64,000 nucleotides of DNA, from the NCBI GenBank assembly GCA_028583405.1, contig CM053253.1, positions 1,261,443 to 1,325,442 of the forward strand. The letters are read 5' to 3'. Source of the stretch: Pogonophryne albipinna. Its lineage: Eukaryota > Chordata > Actinopteri > Perciformes > Artedidraconidae. Position numbers and translations under genes: made by a program. Under the pieces are notes generated by a model that was not told the origin of the DNA, searched no databases, and saw only the letters and a list, made by a program, of their open reading frames with translations. This document shows, piece after piece, positions 24,430 to 37,681 of this stretch. Every line of letters starts with the position of its first letter. Position 1 is the first letter of the stretch.

Positions 24430-25345
24430 ATGCGATGTTATAATCGGAGGGGCTTAGGTTTCGGTCTTACTGGCGAATTAACCGTGTATATGTCGCCAGT
24501 TGAAATATTACATGATTGTTAGCTTTGCCTGCTGACTTTACATAAAGTCGGCTGTAACCGTTTTACGATACCAGTTTTCACAAACCGTAATAACAGCTGT
24601 TTGAGTATTAGCCTGTTTCTTTAACGGCCCATTTAATGTACCGACAGTTGTAACAGAGTAATGGCGGCGGCGCTGTTTCAGGCCAAAAGGTGGACATAAA
24701 TACTTTTTATAGCCACAAAAAAGGCGATATGTTATAAGCGAACCTTAACCTGAATATCGGCTATGGTTAGTTTCGGTCATATTGGCTAATTAATGGTGGT
24801 GGATATGTCACATATTGAACGCTGAATATAAAATAAATACGGATGGGCCGTGGCCGTCTAAACGATACCAGTTTTCACACATTAATAATGGCAGTAACGG
24901 TTGTTGTTTGGATATTAGGTGTTTCCTTATCGCATGAACCGACCGATATAACAGTAATGGCGGCGGCGCTGTTTCGGGAACAAATGTGGACGTAGAGACG
25001 ATCTATAGCCACACAATGGGATGTTATCATAGATGGTATATATAAAGGATGTTATAAGCGAACCTTAACCTGGATATAGGACAGCTGTGGTTAGTTAGTT
25101 TTGATCAAACTAGCTAATTAACGGTTGGGATGAGCATAATGAAACATTGAATGAATGGTGATTCACGCCGGCTGTATAACGGCTGGAAGGGCAGTTTCTA
25201 AACTGTCCATAATATTATGAACCGACGGTCGGATGTAACCTAACGAAGTAATGGCGGCACTGTTTCAGACCAACGGGTGGACGTAGAGACGTTTTATAGC
25301 CACAAAATTGGCGACTTTGTAAGCGAACCTTAAACTGAATATCTT
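24430..25345. repeat. About 295-bp tandem repeat with ATGGCGGC motifs
   Basis: Three and a half diverged copies share GTTATAAGCGAACCTTAACC, ACGATACCAGTTTTCACA, TATAGCCACAAAA and TAATGGCGGCGGCGCTGTTTC. The ATGGCGGC core lies at 24661, 24957 and 25251, spacing 296 and 294. It is upstream of the methyltransferase promoter. Confidence 0.8.
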
Positions 25346-27755
25346 TGGTTAGTTTCGATCATAGGACCAGTGGTGGATATTTCGATAACGATCAACAAGA
25401 TGGCTTTTACCTTATTAATAACAAAACAGTTCCCAGACTCAAAATATAAACCGACATTTTCGTATTACTGTCAAAAAATAAATGACCATGAATATAAAAT
25501 ACCCTGCGCAGACAATATGGCGCCTATTGGGCCATTTTGTGAAAGGACAAGAAGCCATTTCATAATATTTCAAACAACATGACACTCAGGCCTAAACTGT
25601 CTATTTAAGCATATTTTAAGTATCTATTCATTTATTTGACTGATAAGCCCTTCCATAAAACAATTTAGCATTTTGTTAAGGCATTTTAAGGATTTCTGAT
25701 TTCAACATGAATACAAAAAATACTAAGAAAACCTCATAGGGAACTCATTTTAATTATAAAAGTTCCTTTATTATCATCCCGTAATCATTTTTAGACCCTT
25801 CAAACTACATTTGACATGCACAGTTACACGTCAGAGTTTGTTTTTAGGTCTTAAATTACATGATAATAGAGACCCTTTAGAAATAACTAAATATGAGTCT
25901 GGGCATTAGGCTATGATACAGTAGGCCTACTGGTTAGAAACCTGGTAGGCTATTAGGATTGGCATTTAACGCCAAACACCAGCAATTTTACAGATTGTCG
26001 GCAGTCAGAGGATGGTACATCCCCTAGCTGTGACATACAGGGTTTCACTAAAAAACCATCAATAAATTACTATTTAAATGACCAAAAACTGATGTTATTT
26101 TCAATACCTCCGTGCTTGCCCATATTAGTGAAAACGATGCAAAAAAAATTAAAGTAACTTTTGTGGCAAACATTTTTTGATTACTGCTTGATATAAATAT
26201 TTGAATAGAAAATGATATCAGTTTTTATCAAAGCTTCCATGTCATGTGACCCATTGTCTCCCGATCCATATCATATATTGTAACTTCACTGGACAACACT
26301 TCTTTATATTGGATTTTCCTCATAATACAATAATTAAAGGCCTATATTTAACATTTCCCATCTCCGTCATATGTGAGCTTGAAGGTACTGAGAGTCACTG
26401 AAGAGGTCAGGGGTTAATGTGTGTGTCTGAATTTATGTTCAAGCTATAATAGTAATGTGAGTAAATGGTTAGAGATGAGGCCAAAAGGCTGAACTCTGAT
26501 GGCTGTGTGTTCAGACGTTCATCGTACTGCACCCTTAATGTGAAAATGCTCTTACAGTGTGAAATATGGCTTTAATACTGAACACAACGAATGGTCCCTG
26601 AATGTGTGTTTATGATGTCATTATGAAGATAACTCTGCAGTGAGTAGATCCACTCAGTGTTCGTCTACAGCGGGGTCACGAGGGTCGGTGTGGGGGTGGG
26701 GGGGGCTTTGTTTTCTCCAGCCCATCCTCCCAGTGTCCGGATAATCAAAATGTTCACTTTCCTCCATGTGGCTGACACTCAGTGACCGTGTAATAGTAGA
26801 GAAGGGGTAAACATGTGTGTGTAATCTTATTAAAAGGGTAAAATATCTATAAAGAGATCGATACTTTGCTTTATAGGTTCATCATACGTTGGGTTCAGAG
26901 GTCAGATAAAGGAATTTGGGAGTGTTAATTGTAACCATGCTGACAAAAGGAGGAAGAAAAGCCACCCTCAATTCTTCTGGTCTGAATGACTGGTGCAACA
27001 AAGTCCAAGAAAACACTTGGTCGAGTGGAATGAAAGGCACTTTTTTTTTTGTTTTGGATAAATTAACCTTTATTTACCCACAAGATTGTTTGTAAAGATT
27101 TATAATATACCCCAAGGCCGAATCCGCCTACTTTGAGCTTCACAATGGCTTTTCATAAAGCTATGGGTGATGCGACCTATACCTCCATATTGTATACAGT
27201 CTATTATAATGATAGAATGATTTAATACTAGGAATGACATTGCTATTTAAATAACATTTAATTATATTTCTACAACTTCAAATCATGTTTATTGCATAAA
27301 ACAGTAAAAATTACAAAGCCAAAATAAGCAAAAACAATCAGCCGTTGCTCCGATAGGGGATTCAAATTCCCATAAAACTAAGAGCCATGTTTGTTAGATT
27401 AAAACAATAAATAGTTGAAAGGACATGTACCACAACGAGTACACAATATAAAATGTTCTTGATGAATCAGAATGTTTTTTAAAAGATCGATATACTAGAG
27501 CAACAGAAATATAGACATATATTACAGAAGGCGAAAAATATAAATATGATATTAAATAAAATGGGGCGAAGCCTGCGAGCTATTTCAGGCAGTCAACTCG
27601 AGCACCAATCATACATTAACACGTGACGCACCTCGTCCCTCTTTCAACCAACCAAACACATTCTCCTAAACCTGCCGCTCTATTTAAGCTGCTGTGTTCA
27701 CTTGCTATTGCTGCGTTCATGTTCCTGCTGCTGTGTTTCATGTTGCTGCTACTTG
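25346..27755. other. Intergenic sequence, no gene recognised
   Basis: AT-rich, mostly without obvious repeats. I find no exon with family resemblance and no element ends. Confidence 0.6.
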
Positions 27756-27758
27756 CCA

Positions 27759-29534
27759 TCCCACCACCACCCCAGCTTCCACCCCAGCTCCACCCCAGCT
27801 CCACCCCAGCTTCCACCCCAGCTCCACCCCAGCTTCCACCCCAGCTTCCACCCCAGCTCCACCCCAGCTCCACCCCAGCTTCCACCCCAGCTCCACCCCA
27901 CCACCACCCCAGCTTCCACCCCAGCTCCACCCCAGCTCCACCCCAGCTCCACCCCACCACCACCCCAGCTTCCACCCCAGCTCCACCCCAGCTTCCACCC
28001 CAGCTTCCACCCCAGCTCCACCCCAGCTCCACCCCAGCTTCCACCCCAGCTCCACCCCAGCTCCACCCCAGCTCCACCCCAGCTTCCACCCCAGCTTCCA
28101 CCCCAGCTCCACCCCAGCTTCCACCCCAGCTCCACCCCAGCTTCCACCCCAGCTTCCACCCCAGCTCCACCCCAGCTCCACCCCAGCTCCACCCCAGCTT
28201 CCACCCCAGCTCCACCCCAGCTTCCACCCCAGCTTCCACCCCAGCTCCACCCCTCCACCATCCCAGCTCCACCCCAGCTTCCACCCCAGCTTCCACCCCA
28301 GCTCCCACCCCAGCTTCCACCCCAGCTTCCACCCCAGCTCCACCTCAGCTTCCACCCCAGCTTCCACCCCAGCTTCCACCCCAGCTCCACCCCTCCACCA
28401 TCCCAGCTTCCACCCCAGCTTCCACCCCAGCTCCACCCCAGCTTCCACCCCAGCTCCACCCCAGCTTCCACCCCACCACCACCCCAGCTTCGACCCCAGC
28501 TCCACCTCAGCTTCCACCCCAGCTTCCACCCCAGCTTCCACCCCAGCTCCACCCCTCCACCATCCCAGCTTCCACCCCAGCTTCCACCCCAGCTCCACCC
28601 CAGCTTCCACCCCAGCTTCCACCCCAGCTTCCACCCCAGCTTCCACCACAGCTTCCACCACAGCTTCCACCCCAGCTCCACCCCAGCTTCCACCCCACCA
28701 CCACCCCAGCTTCGACCCCAGCTTGCACCCCAGCTTCCACCCCAGCTTCCACCCCACCACCACCCCAGCTTCCACCCCACCACCACCCCAGCTTCGACCC
28801 CAGCTTGCACCCCAGCTTCCACCCCAGCTTCCACCCCACCACCACCCCAGCTTGCACCCCAGCTTCCACCCCAGCTCCACCCCAGCTTCCACCCCACCAC
28901 CACCCCAGCTTCGACCCCAGCTTGCACCCCAGCTTCCACCCCAGCTTCCACCCCAGCTTCCACCCCACCACCACCCCAGCTTCGACCCCAGCACCACCCC
29001 AGCTTCGACCCCAGCTTGCACCCCAGCTTCCACCCCACCACCACCCCAGCTTCCACCCCAGCTTTCACCCCAGCTTCCACCCCAGCTTCCACCCCAGCTT
29101 CCACCCCACCACCACCCCAGCTTCCACCCCAGCTTCCACCCCAGCTTCCACCCCAGCTTCCACCACAGCTTCCACCCCAGCTTCCACCCCAGCTTCCACC
29201 ACAGCTTCCACCCCAGCTTCCACCACAGCTTCCACCCCAGCTTCCACCCCAGCTTCCACCCCAGCTTCCACCCCAGCTTCCACCCCAGCTTCCACCCCAG
29301 CTTCCACCCCAGCTTCCACCCCAGCTTCCACCACAGCTTCAACCCCAGCTTCCACCACAGCTTCCACCCCAGCTTCCACTCCAGCTTCCACCACAGCTTC
29401 CACCCCAGCTTCCACCACAGCTTCCACCCCAGCTTCCACCCCAGCTTCCACCCCAGCTTTCACCCCAGCTTCCACCCCACCACCACCCCAGCTTCCACCC
29501 CAGCTTCCACCCCAGCTCCACCCCAGCTTCCACC
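27759..29534. repeat. 12-bp minisatellite, CCCCAGCTTCCA
   Basis: About 148 units of CCCCAGCTTCCA with variants CCCCAGCTCCA, CCACCACCA, CCCCAGCTTCGA and CCCCAGCTTGCA. Because the unit has no stop in most frames, both strands stay open for hundreds of codons (PQLPPQL, GWKLGWK). These are repeat artefacts. The minus strand carries GGGG every 12 nt. Confidence 0.97.
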
Positions 29535-29536
29535 TG

Positions 29537-29611
29537 TAGGCTCGGGGGATAGTTATCTAATCATCACTCAATGTTCTTTGTAAATCTGTGGAGTGATGAG
29601 GCCCGAGCCTA
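29537..29611. other. Nested stem-loop next to the minisatellite
   Basis: Outer arms TAGGCTCGGG (29537-29546) and CCCGAGCCTA (29602-29611); inner arms TCATCACTC (29561-29569) and GAGTGATGA (29591-29599). Both pairs are perfect. The role is unknown. Confidence 0.6.
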
Positions 29612-31055
29612 GACGCCAAACTCAACTATATGCTGCTTCTAATAAACATATTAAGAAATATATTAAGTTGTCTGACTGAATTACATGTTGGAGATGTTTT
29701 GACAAATATGCAAAATGTAGGATGAAAGTGGCTTTGGATAAGAGCAACGACAGATAGCACAACACCAACCAGTAAAGTGGAGCAAGGCCAGACAGAAAGG
29801 ATGATAAATAAAAAGCCTGCAGATAACAAATAGAACAGTATCTGCTCAAATAGCTGCTAAAAGCTGCAGTATGTTCAGCAGAGTCTCTGAGTTTGTGTTT
29901 TTTGAGGACAGCTCATCCGGCAGCTGCCGATCCGTCTGGACACAAAACACAACAAAAGTCACAGAGAAGAAAATCTGACACTCTGTTGGTTTTGGGATTT
30001 GTTGACTAAGAACGCCGGCCTTATGCTCTGAATGTTTTCAATAAGTTGGATCTGAATGGCACTTACAGCCTTCATTCTGAGGAGATGTGTTCTCTAAGTT
30101 ATTGCAAACTCCTGTTGTTTGTCAGCAAAATAACACGATTTGATGTTTGATGTTTTTTAAAAGACAGTGCGTTTTTTCTTTTTGGTACATATTTCCAACT
30201 TTAAAATTACTTTTTCTTTTGACAATGCATTGCTCTCTTTTTAATTTTTGTAATAGTTAATTTTATTAGTGTAAAAGCACTACATGAATTACAATGACTG
30301 CTTCATTGGGTGATGCACTGCAGCTTCTAACTCTGCCAGGTTTCCCAGCAGTGCAGTGAGATGCTTTTGAGCTTCAACATTTTAACAAAAATCATTTCAC
30401 ATTTCTGCATTTTAACCTTCAACACACACACGTGTTCTGCAGCAAAAGCATCTCCTAGTTCCACATCACATGAACACGTGTTGAGTCTTTTCTTTGAGAG
30501 TGCCATGTGGTGCAGGCAGAGCAGGAGGAACAACAAGAGGAAGTCTGAAAAGAGGCAGAAAACAGAGGCAAAGGTCAGCGTTTAGAGAGGGGGTTGGGTT
30601 TAAGGACACAGGCTGACAGGTGCAATCAGGTGAGACTCACAGCCGTGGCAAAGTGGATGTCAGTGCACAGCAGGGGGCCACTATACGCATGTCAGTGTCA
30701 ATCAGGAGCTGCAGAGAGAGTGTGTAGAGTGTGTGAAGAGAGTGTGTGTCACTCCACAGAAAGCCCATTACTGCTGAGGAGTATCGGCATGATGGAGGAC
30801 ACACACAGGTGGATTCAAAGCAAAGAGAGGGGGGGGATTGATTAACTGCATTTTTTTGTTATTATCATTCATCTTATTATAATTGTTATTCTTTATATCC
30901 CTGTGTATATTCTCATGTGTCCTACCTGTGTTTCTCTCTTATTCTGTCGCTGCTATAACACCTGCATTTGGGATCAATGAAGGATCAATGTATCTGATAT
31001 TAAACCTGCAGTACCTCTAACATCCAGCAGGGGCCACTCCACTGCATAGGAAGTC
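29612..31055. other. Intergenic sequence, no gene recognised
   Basis: Short open frames only, on both strands, with no family resemblance. Confidence 0.6.
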
Positions 31056-31059
31056 AGAT

Positions 31060-31350
31060 TGTATAGAAGTCTATGAGAAAATGTCTCTACTTTCTAATTT
31101 AATTAAACATTGAAAAACATTTTGGGCCAATCTGCAGAATGAGTACTTTTACTTTTATGACTTTAACTATATGTTGATGATAATACCTTTGTACTTTTAC
31201 TTGAGTAACATTTTGAATGCAGGACTTTTACTGTAACAGAGTATTCCTACACTGTGGTACTTCTGCTTTTACTCAAGTACAACATCTGAGTACTTCTACT
31301 TTTACTAAAGTACATGATCTGAGTACAAGTACATGATCTGGGTACTTCCC
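31060..31350 (+). repeat. TACTT-rich dispersed repeat, short-tail copy
   Basis: AACATTTTGAATGCAGGAC, GACAGAGTATTCCTACACTTG-like and ACTTTTACTCAAGTACAACA match 47395-47700. Here the 33-bp tail unit is present only two or three times. Confidence 0.75.
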
Positions 31351-32145
31351 CCCTCTAGCTGAAGACAGCTGTGTGTTCCTGGTTCCTCTGACTTGTTTTA
31401 CGGCTCTTTGTTTCCCTGGAGTCTCCGGTGTGTTTCACAGATGTTGAGTGGAGATAAGATGCAGTATTGAGCGGTGGGTTTTGGCCCCGGGGTCTCAAAC
31501 TTTATGCCTTTTTGAGGAACGGTTTCCTCCGGGCCCCTCGGAGACCCTCAGACCGCAGAGACATGCAACTTCTCTCTGCAGGAATCTACCTATAGAAAAT
31601 ACTGAAGGCTCATATGCATTAACTTCTACTTTAATGGATTGATCACAGGGTGAAGCACCTGCAGTAAATCATCTGCAGACAATACTGTTTGTATACATTT
31701 GAAGGGGCTTCAAACATGGAAACTGTGCCACTCTGTAAGTGAAAGCCGGTGACACATTTATGGATATACAAATAAATACATTCAGAAATAAATAAATAAA
31801 CACAAAACATGTAAATTAATACAAGAATAATAAATATATATAATAATACATAACAAAAATATAATTAAATAAATACAATAAATACAAAAGTACGAAAACA
31901 ACCCTATTAACAGGACACAGAAATGTGTCCTGTTAAAGGTCCCATGTCATGCTTTTCCGGTTATCACCCGTCCCCTTGTGTTATGAAGGTTCTTCTGCAT
32001 GTGACGGTCTGCAGAGTCACAAACCCTCAAAGTACACCCTGTAGCGAGTAAAACTCTAACACACTGTCTGTGCTGCCCCAGAACGCCTCGTTGGACATTT
32101 CTCTTTTTCCATTGTTTACTTCCTGGTCATAGTGATGTAACGGCT

Positions 32146-32341
<196 letters not shown>

Positions 32342-32792
32342 AGCCTTATCTTTTCTCTGCCGAGGTGCTCCGCGAGCAAAAAAGTGCTCTTGGTCAAAAC
32401 ATTTCAAATGCTGCCAGTGAGAAATAGTGAAGGGACTATTGAGTTATGTCAAAAATCACATTGAGTTTTGACTTTTGACCCTAATTTTAATCACTTATTC
32501 CTTGAGTCAAAACGTGGAAGTTCATCATGATTGTTTTGGCATTATAATATGGTTATAGAGCTAACAAAAACACAATCAAAATATTTTAAAATACATAAAA
32601 TGTATATGAAAATAACCTAAAAAATCCACAATAATAAGGTGTTCATTATTAGAATATTTGATGTATAATGTGTGTGTTAATCTCAGTTTAATGTCTGCTC
32701 TCTGAAGTGTTTGCTCATTTACTCCCCCTCATGGAATTAGAGATAAAATGGAAAGAGAGGAGTATCACACTGACACTAATCCAGAGTCACTG

Positions 32793-32794
<2 letters not shown>

Positions 32795-32872
<78 letters not shown>
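32795..32872. repeat. (TG)n microsatellite
   Basis: Uninterrupted TG run of about 78 bp. Confidence 0.98.
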
Positions 32873-32873
<1 letters not shown>

Positions 32874-33339
32874 CCCTTATCTCCCCCCCTTCATGATTAG
32901 CCAGACTCATCGCCCTGCATGGTCCGTCGTTTCCTGTTACTTAGTTACCGGTTGCCATGATGTGCCTGGGCCGCTTGTGTTTCCATGGCGACTGTGCCCA
33001 TTATGTCGTCTCCAGGCTCTCGTCCTGGCCGTCCCGATGCTAACGCCCCCCCCCCCCCCCCCATCAACAACATTCACCCCGGGATCCTTTTATGGTTTTA
33101 TGTGAAATTCTTATTCTTATTCTTCATTAGGATCCCCACTAGCATTAGCATGAGCATTGGCTGCTCTCACACACACAACACATACAACTAAACACAACAG
33201 CTCATCATTTCATGCAATTTACGGTGCTCTAAGAAGTGAAAACTAAAATGCTCATCCAATGTTGGCCATCATAAGCCCAAACAAAAAAACAGCACTCGAT
33301 GCTGTTAATTTTAGTCCTTCTGACTTTGCTTGAAGTCTG

Positions 33340-34790
33340 TTATATATACACCTGAACATCAGCAGCAGAGGACTCTTTAAAGTAGAGACACTACATACTG
33401 ATATACACCTGAACATCAGCAGCAGAGGACTCTTTAAAGTAGAGACACTACATACTGATATACACCTGAACATCAGCAGCAGAGGACTCTTTAAAGTAGA
33501 GACACTACATACTGATATACACCTGAACATCAGCAGGAGAGGACTCTTTAAAGTAGAGACACTACATACTGATATACACCTGAACATCAGCAGCAGAGGA
33601 CTCTTTAAAGTAGAGACACTACATACTGATATACACCTGAACATCAGCAGGAGAGGACTCTTTAAAGTAGAGACACTACATACTGATATACACCTGAACA
33701 TCAGCAGGAGAGAACTCTTTAAAGTAGAGACACTACATACTGATAAACACCTAAACATCAGCAGGAGAGGACTCTTTAAAGTAGAGACACTACATACTGA
33801 TATACACCTGAACATCAGCAGGAGAGGACTCTTTAAAGTAGAAACACTACATACTGATATACACCTGAACATCAGCAGGAGAGGACTCTTTAAAGTAGAG
33901 ACACTACATACTGATATACACCTGAACATCAGTAGGAGAGGACTCTTTAAAGTAGAGACACTACATACTGATATACACCTGAACATCAGCAGGAGAGGAC
34001 TCTTTAAAGTAAATACACTACATACTGATATACACCTGAACATCAGCAGGAGAGGACTCTTTAAAGTAGAGACACTACATACTGATTTACACCTGAACAT
34101 TAGCAGGAGAGGACTCTTTAAAGTAGAGACACTACATACTGATATACACCTGAACATCAGCAGGAGAGGACTCTTTAAAGTAGAGACACTACATACTGAT
34201 ATACACCTGAACATCAGCAGGTGAGGACTCTTTAAAGTAGAGACACTACATACTGATATACACCTGAACATCAGCAGGAGAGCACTCTTTAAAGTAGAGA
34301 CACTACTGATATACACCTGAACATCAGCAGGAGAGGACTCTTTAAACTAGAGACACTACATACTGATATACACCTGAACATCAGCAGGAGAGGACTCTTT
34401 AAAGTAGAGACACTACATACTGATATACACCTGAACATCAGCAGGAGAGGACTCTTTAAAGTAGAGACACTACATACTGATATACACCTGAACATCAGCA
34501 GGAGAGGACTCTTTAAAGTAGAGACACTCCATACTGATATACACCTGAACATCAGCAGGAGAGGACTCTTTAAAGTAGAGACACTACATACTGATATACA
34601 CCTGAACATCAGCAGGAGAGGACTCTTTAAAGTAGAGACACTACATACTGATATACACCTGAACATCAGCAGGAGAGGACTCTTTAAAGTAGAGACACTA
34701 CATACTGATATACACCTGAACATCAGCAGGAGAGGACTCTTTAAAGTAGAGACACTACATACTGATATACACCTGAACATCAGCAGTAGC
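33340..34790. repeat. 57-bp minisatellite, about 25 units
   Basis: Unit contains CACCTGAACATCAGCAGGAG, AGGACTCTTTAAAGTAGAGA and CACTACATACTGATATA. 57 is a multiple of three, so the minus strand reads LLLMFRCISVCSVSTLKSP repeatedly; one 4-bp shortened unit near 34300 breaks the frame. Not a gene. Confidence 0.96.
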
Positions 34791-34799
34791 CTATAGGGC

Positions 34800-35850
34800 C
34801 CCTTTAAAAATGTATTGTTTCAGGTTGAAGCCCCCTGCCTCTCCTCGGGTCTTATTTCAATGTTTTACGACATTTGCTGTGACATTATCTTAATTTTTTT
34901 CATACAAAACCTTGCACTATACAATAAGCTCACACATGTTACTGACTTACACACTTCACATTGGTAGCTATTCCTTTATAAGCCAGCTTTATGAATATTT
35001 AATGTTACCCTCTGTAGGGTTCCTTTTGGGGAGCATAGAGTTGAACCCTTATGTTGTGTTCGGGTCTCCCGTGACCCGTTTCAAGTTAAAATTATATAAT
35101 AACTACGCTCTAGTTTTTTGTATGGGAACAAGGCTTCATGATATCCTCCACAACAGCTATATCAACACTACACTACTGATTTTGACAATTGTAGCCAAGT
35201 CTGAAGGTCTCTAAAAAAAAAAGCTTATCATTTGGTGTTGGGGTCTGGGGAGACCCAGCAGAATTGTTGTGGGTGACTCGGGGTCAAATTTGGCCCAAAC
35301 AAGATTAATCTTTGACTTTAGACACCCCTCCCCCATTCCCTTCATCCACTGTAACAATAATTTAAAACTTGTTGGGGGAGATTGTATTCTAATATGAGTC
35401 TATTATAGTCAGATAACGTGGTTAAAAAGGGGTTAAAAACCTGCTGTTATGCGATTAGGGCGATCTGGCTCTTTAATCTACATTAAACTGTGGCACATTA
35501 TATATTATTCTACTCACAGACAAACACATCATGCAGATTATTCAAACAGAAAGGTTTGTTTTTGATTATTAGAAAGAGTATTTATATGTTGTTGTGCTTT
35601 GCGGGACAGGCCCGCTTCAGGAGGAGCTGCAGTGTTCAGATCCACCGACAGGGGGCAGCACTGATCTCACTTTATCTCTGATCTGTGTGTCTCTCTGTTT
35701 ACTCTTCCCTTAGAGCTCTTCCCTCTGAGTCTCTGTTTCTGACACTGATTCGGTTTGTTTACACTCGTCTCTTTATTGTCTCCTGCAGACATCTTCTGTG
35801 TCGGCGGTGTCAATACCCTGAGGAAAAACCTATGGGTTCGTGAAAATGAA
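34800..35850. other. Intergenic sequence with possible transposon remnant
   Basis: CCCTTATGTTGTGTTCGGGT and GGGTGACTCGGGGTCAAATT look like parts of a degraded DNA transposon, but I could not define ends. Confidence 0.35.
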
Positions 35851-35973
35851 CTTAAAGGTGGGGTAGGTAAGTTTCAGAAACCGGCTCGAGTGCACTAAAA
35901 TTTGAAAGTACACAGCCGAAAAGAATCCGCCCCTTCCTTCAGACTTCCTTACAGAGCACCTCCTCCAACACAC
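35851..35973 (+). repeat. Dispersed repeat, GTAGGTAAGAATGGAGAAA family, copy 3, cut by gap
   Basis: GGTGGGGTAGGTAAG, CGGCTCGAGTGCACTA and CCCCTTCCTTCAGACTTCCT match 14630-14866. The copy runs into the N block. Confidence 0.75.
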
Positions 35974-36973
35974 NNNNNNNNNNNNNNNNNNNNNNNNNNN
36001 NNNNNNNNNNNNNNNNNNNNNNNNNNNNNNNNNNNNNNNNNNNNNNNNNNNNNNNNNNNNNNNNNNNNNNNNNNNNNNNNNNNNNNNNNNNNNNNNNNNN
36101 NNNNNNNNNNNNNNNNNNNNNNNNNNNNNNNNNNNNNNNNNNNNNNNNNNNNNNNNNNNNNNNNNNNNNNNNNNNNNNNNNNNNNNNNNNNNNNNNNNNN
36201 NNNNNNNNNNNNNNNNNNNNNNNNNNNNNNNNNNNNNNNNNNNNNNNNNNNNNNNNNNNNNNNNNNNNNNNNNNNNNNNNNNNNNNNNNNNNNNNNNNNN
36301 NNNNNNNNNNNNNNNNNNNNNNNNNNNNNNNNNNNNNNNNNNNNNNNNNNNNNNNNNNNNNNNNNNNNNNNNNNNNNNNNNNNNNNNNNNNNNNNNNNNN
36401 NNNNNNNNNNNNNNNNNNNNNNNNNNNNNNNNNNNNNNNNNNNNNNNNNNNNNNNNNNNNNNNNNNNNNNNNNNNNNNNNNNNNNNNNNNNNNNNNNNNN
36501 NNNNNNNNNNNNNNNNNNNNNNNNNNNNNNNNNNNNNNNNNNNNNNNNNNNNNNNNNNNNNNNNNNNNNNNNNNNNNNNNNNNNNNNNNNNNNNNNNNNN
36601 NNNNNNNNNNNNNNNNNNNNNNNNNNNNNNNNNNNNNNNNNNNNNNNNNNNNNNNNNNNNNNNNNNNNNNNNNNNNNNNNNNNNNNNNNNNNNNNNNNNN
36701 NNNNNNNNNNNNNNNNNNNNNNNNNNNNNNNNNNNNNNNNNNNNNNNNNNNNNNNNNNNNNNNNNNNNNNNNNNNNNNNNNNNNNNNNNNNNNNNNNNNN
36801 NNNNNNNNNNNNNNNNNNNNNNNNNNNNNNNNNNNNNNNNNNNNNNNNNNNNNNNNNNNNNNNNNNNNNNNNNNNNNNNNNNNNNNNNNNNNNNNNNNNN
36901 NNNNNNNNNNNNNNNNNNNNNNNNNNNNNNNNNNNNNNNNNNNNNNNNNNNNNNNNNNNNNNNNNNNNNNNNN
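35974..36973. other. Assembly gap, 1000 N
   Basis: Exactly 1000 N, a placeholder of fixed size. A CA/TG repeat resumes on the right side, so the gap probably falls in simple sequence. Open frames that cross it are meaningless. Confidence 0.99.
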
Positions 36974-37218
36974 ACACACACACACACACACGCACACACA
37001 CACACAATGGTCAGTGGCTCCAGGTCGTACGGCTGCAGGGCGGGGGGGTGTGTCTCTTCTGCACCCCCCGCTGCAGCTGCTCCTGGGGTGTGCCAAGTTT
37101 CTGTACGGGGGCATGTGTGTGCGTGTGTGTGTGTATGGGGGTGGGGATGATAGAGACAGAGAAGGTCTCTCTGTGTGTCACACAGGGCGGCTTCAGTGTG
37201 TGGCGGGACAGAAGCACA

Positions 37219-37249
<31 letters not shown>

Positions 37250-37396
37250 TTTCTTTTAAAACACAGAATTATTCCTCTGGTTTTCTGTCCATGTCTGTTC
37301 TGCAGAGTGTGGAGATGCACCCTCGTTTAGCTCTCATTATGTCCTGATTAGAGGATGCTACAGAGCAAGAGGAGGAGGAGGGGAACGGGACATCAC

Positions 37397-37400
<4 letters not shown>

Positions 37401-37466
<66 letters not shown>
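37401..37466. repeat. (CA)n microsatellite
   Basis: CA run; shorter CA/TG runs also lie at 36974-37006, 37217-37249 and 37642-37680. Confidence 0.97.
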
Positions 37467-37469
<3 letters not shown>

Positions 37470-37640
37470 ACACACACTTTCCCCGAGACGGGTCACAGTA
37501 CATCCAGTTTAGAGATAGAAAAAGAAAGCCCTTTAATGCACAGTTTCTGCTGACATGAGCATCGTGCTGAACATGTTAGTGCTGCGAGCTGTTGCTTTTT
37601 GTTGCCATGTCAACTGGAATCTGTAAATATCTATGTGCGT

Positions 37641-37681
<41 letters not shown>

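Noticed and set aside
27616..29583. Very long proline-rich and GWKLGW-type open frames on both strands
   Set aside because: They are translations of a 12-bp tandem repeat in every frame; no splice context, no non-repetitive domain.
33252..34780. Minus-strand repeats of LLLMFRCISVCSVSTLKSP
   Set aside because: 57-bp minisatellite, multiple of three; no start context or domain.
35830..37347. Open frames spanning the N block
   Set aside because: They exist only because N codons are not stops.
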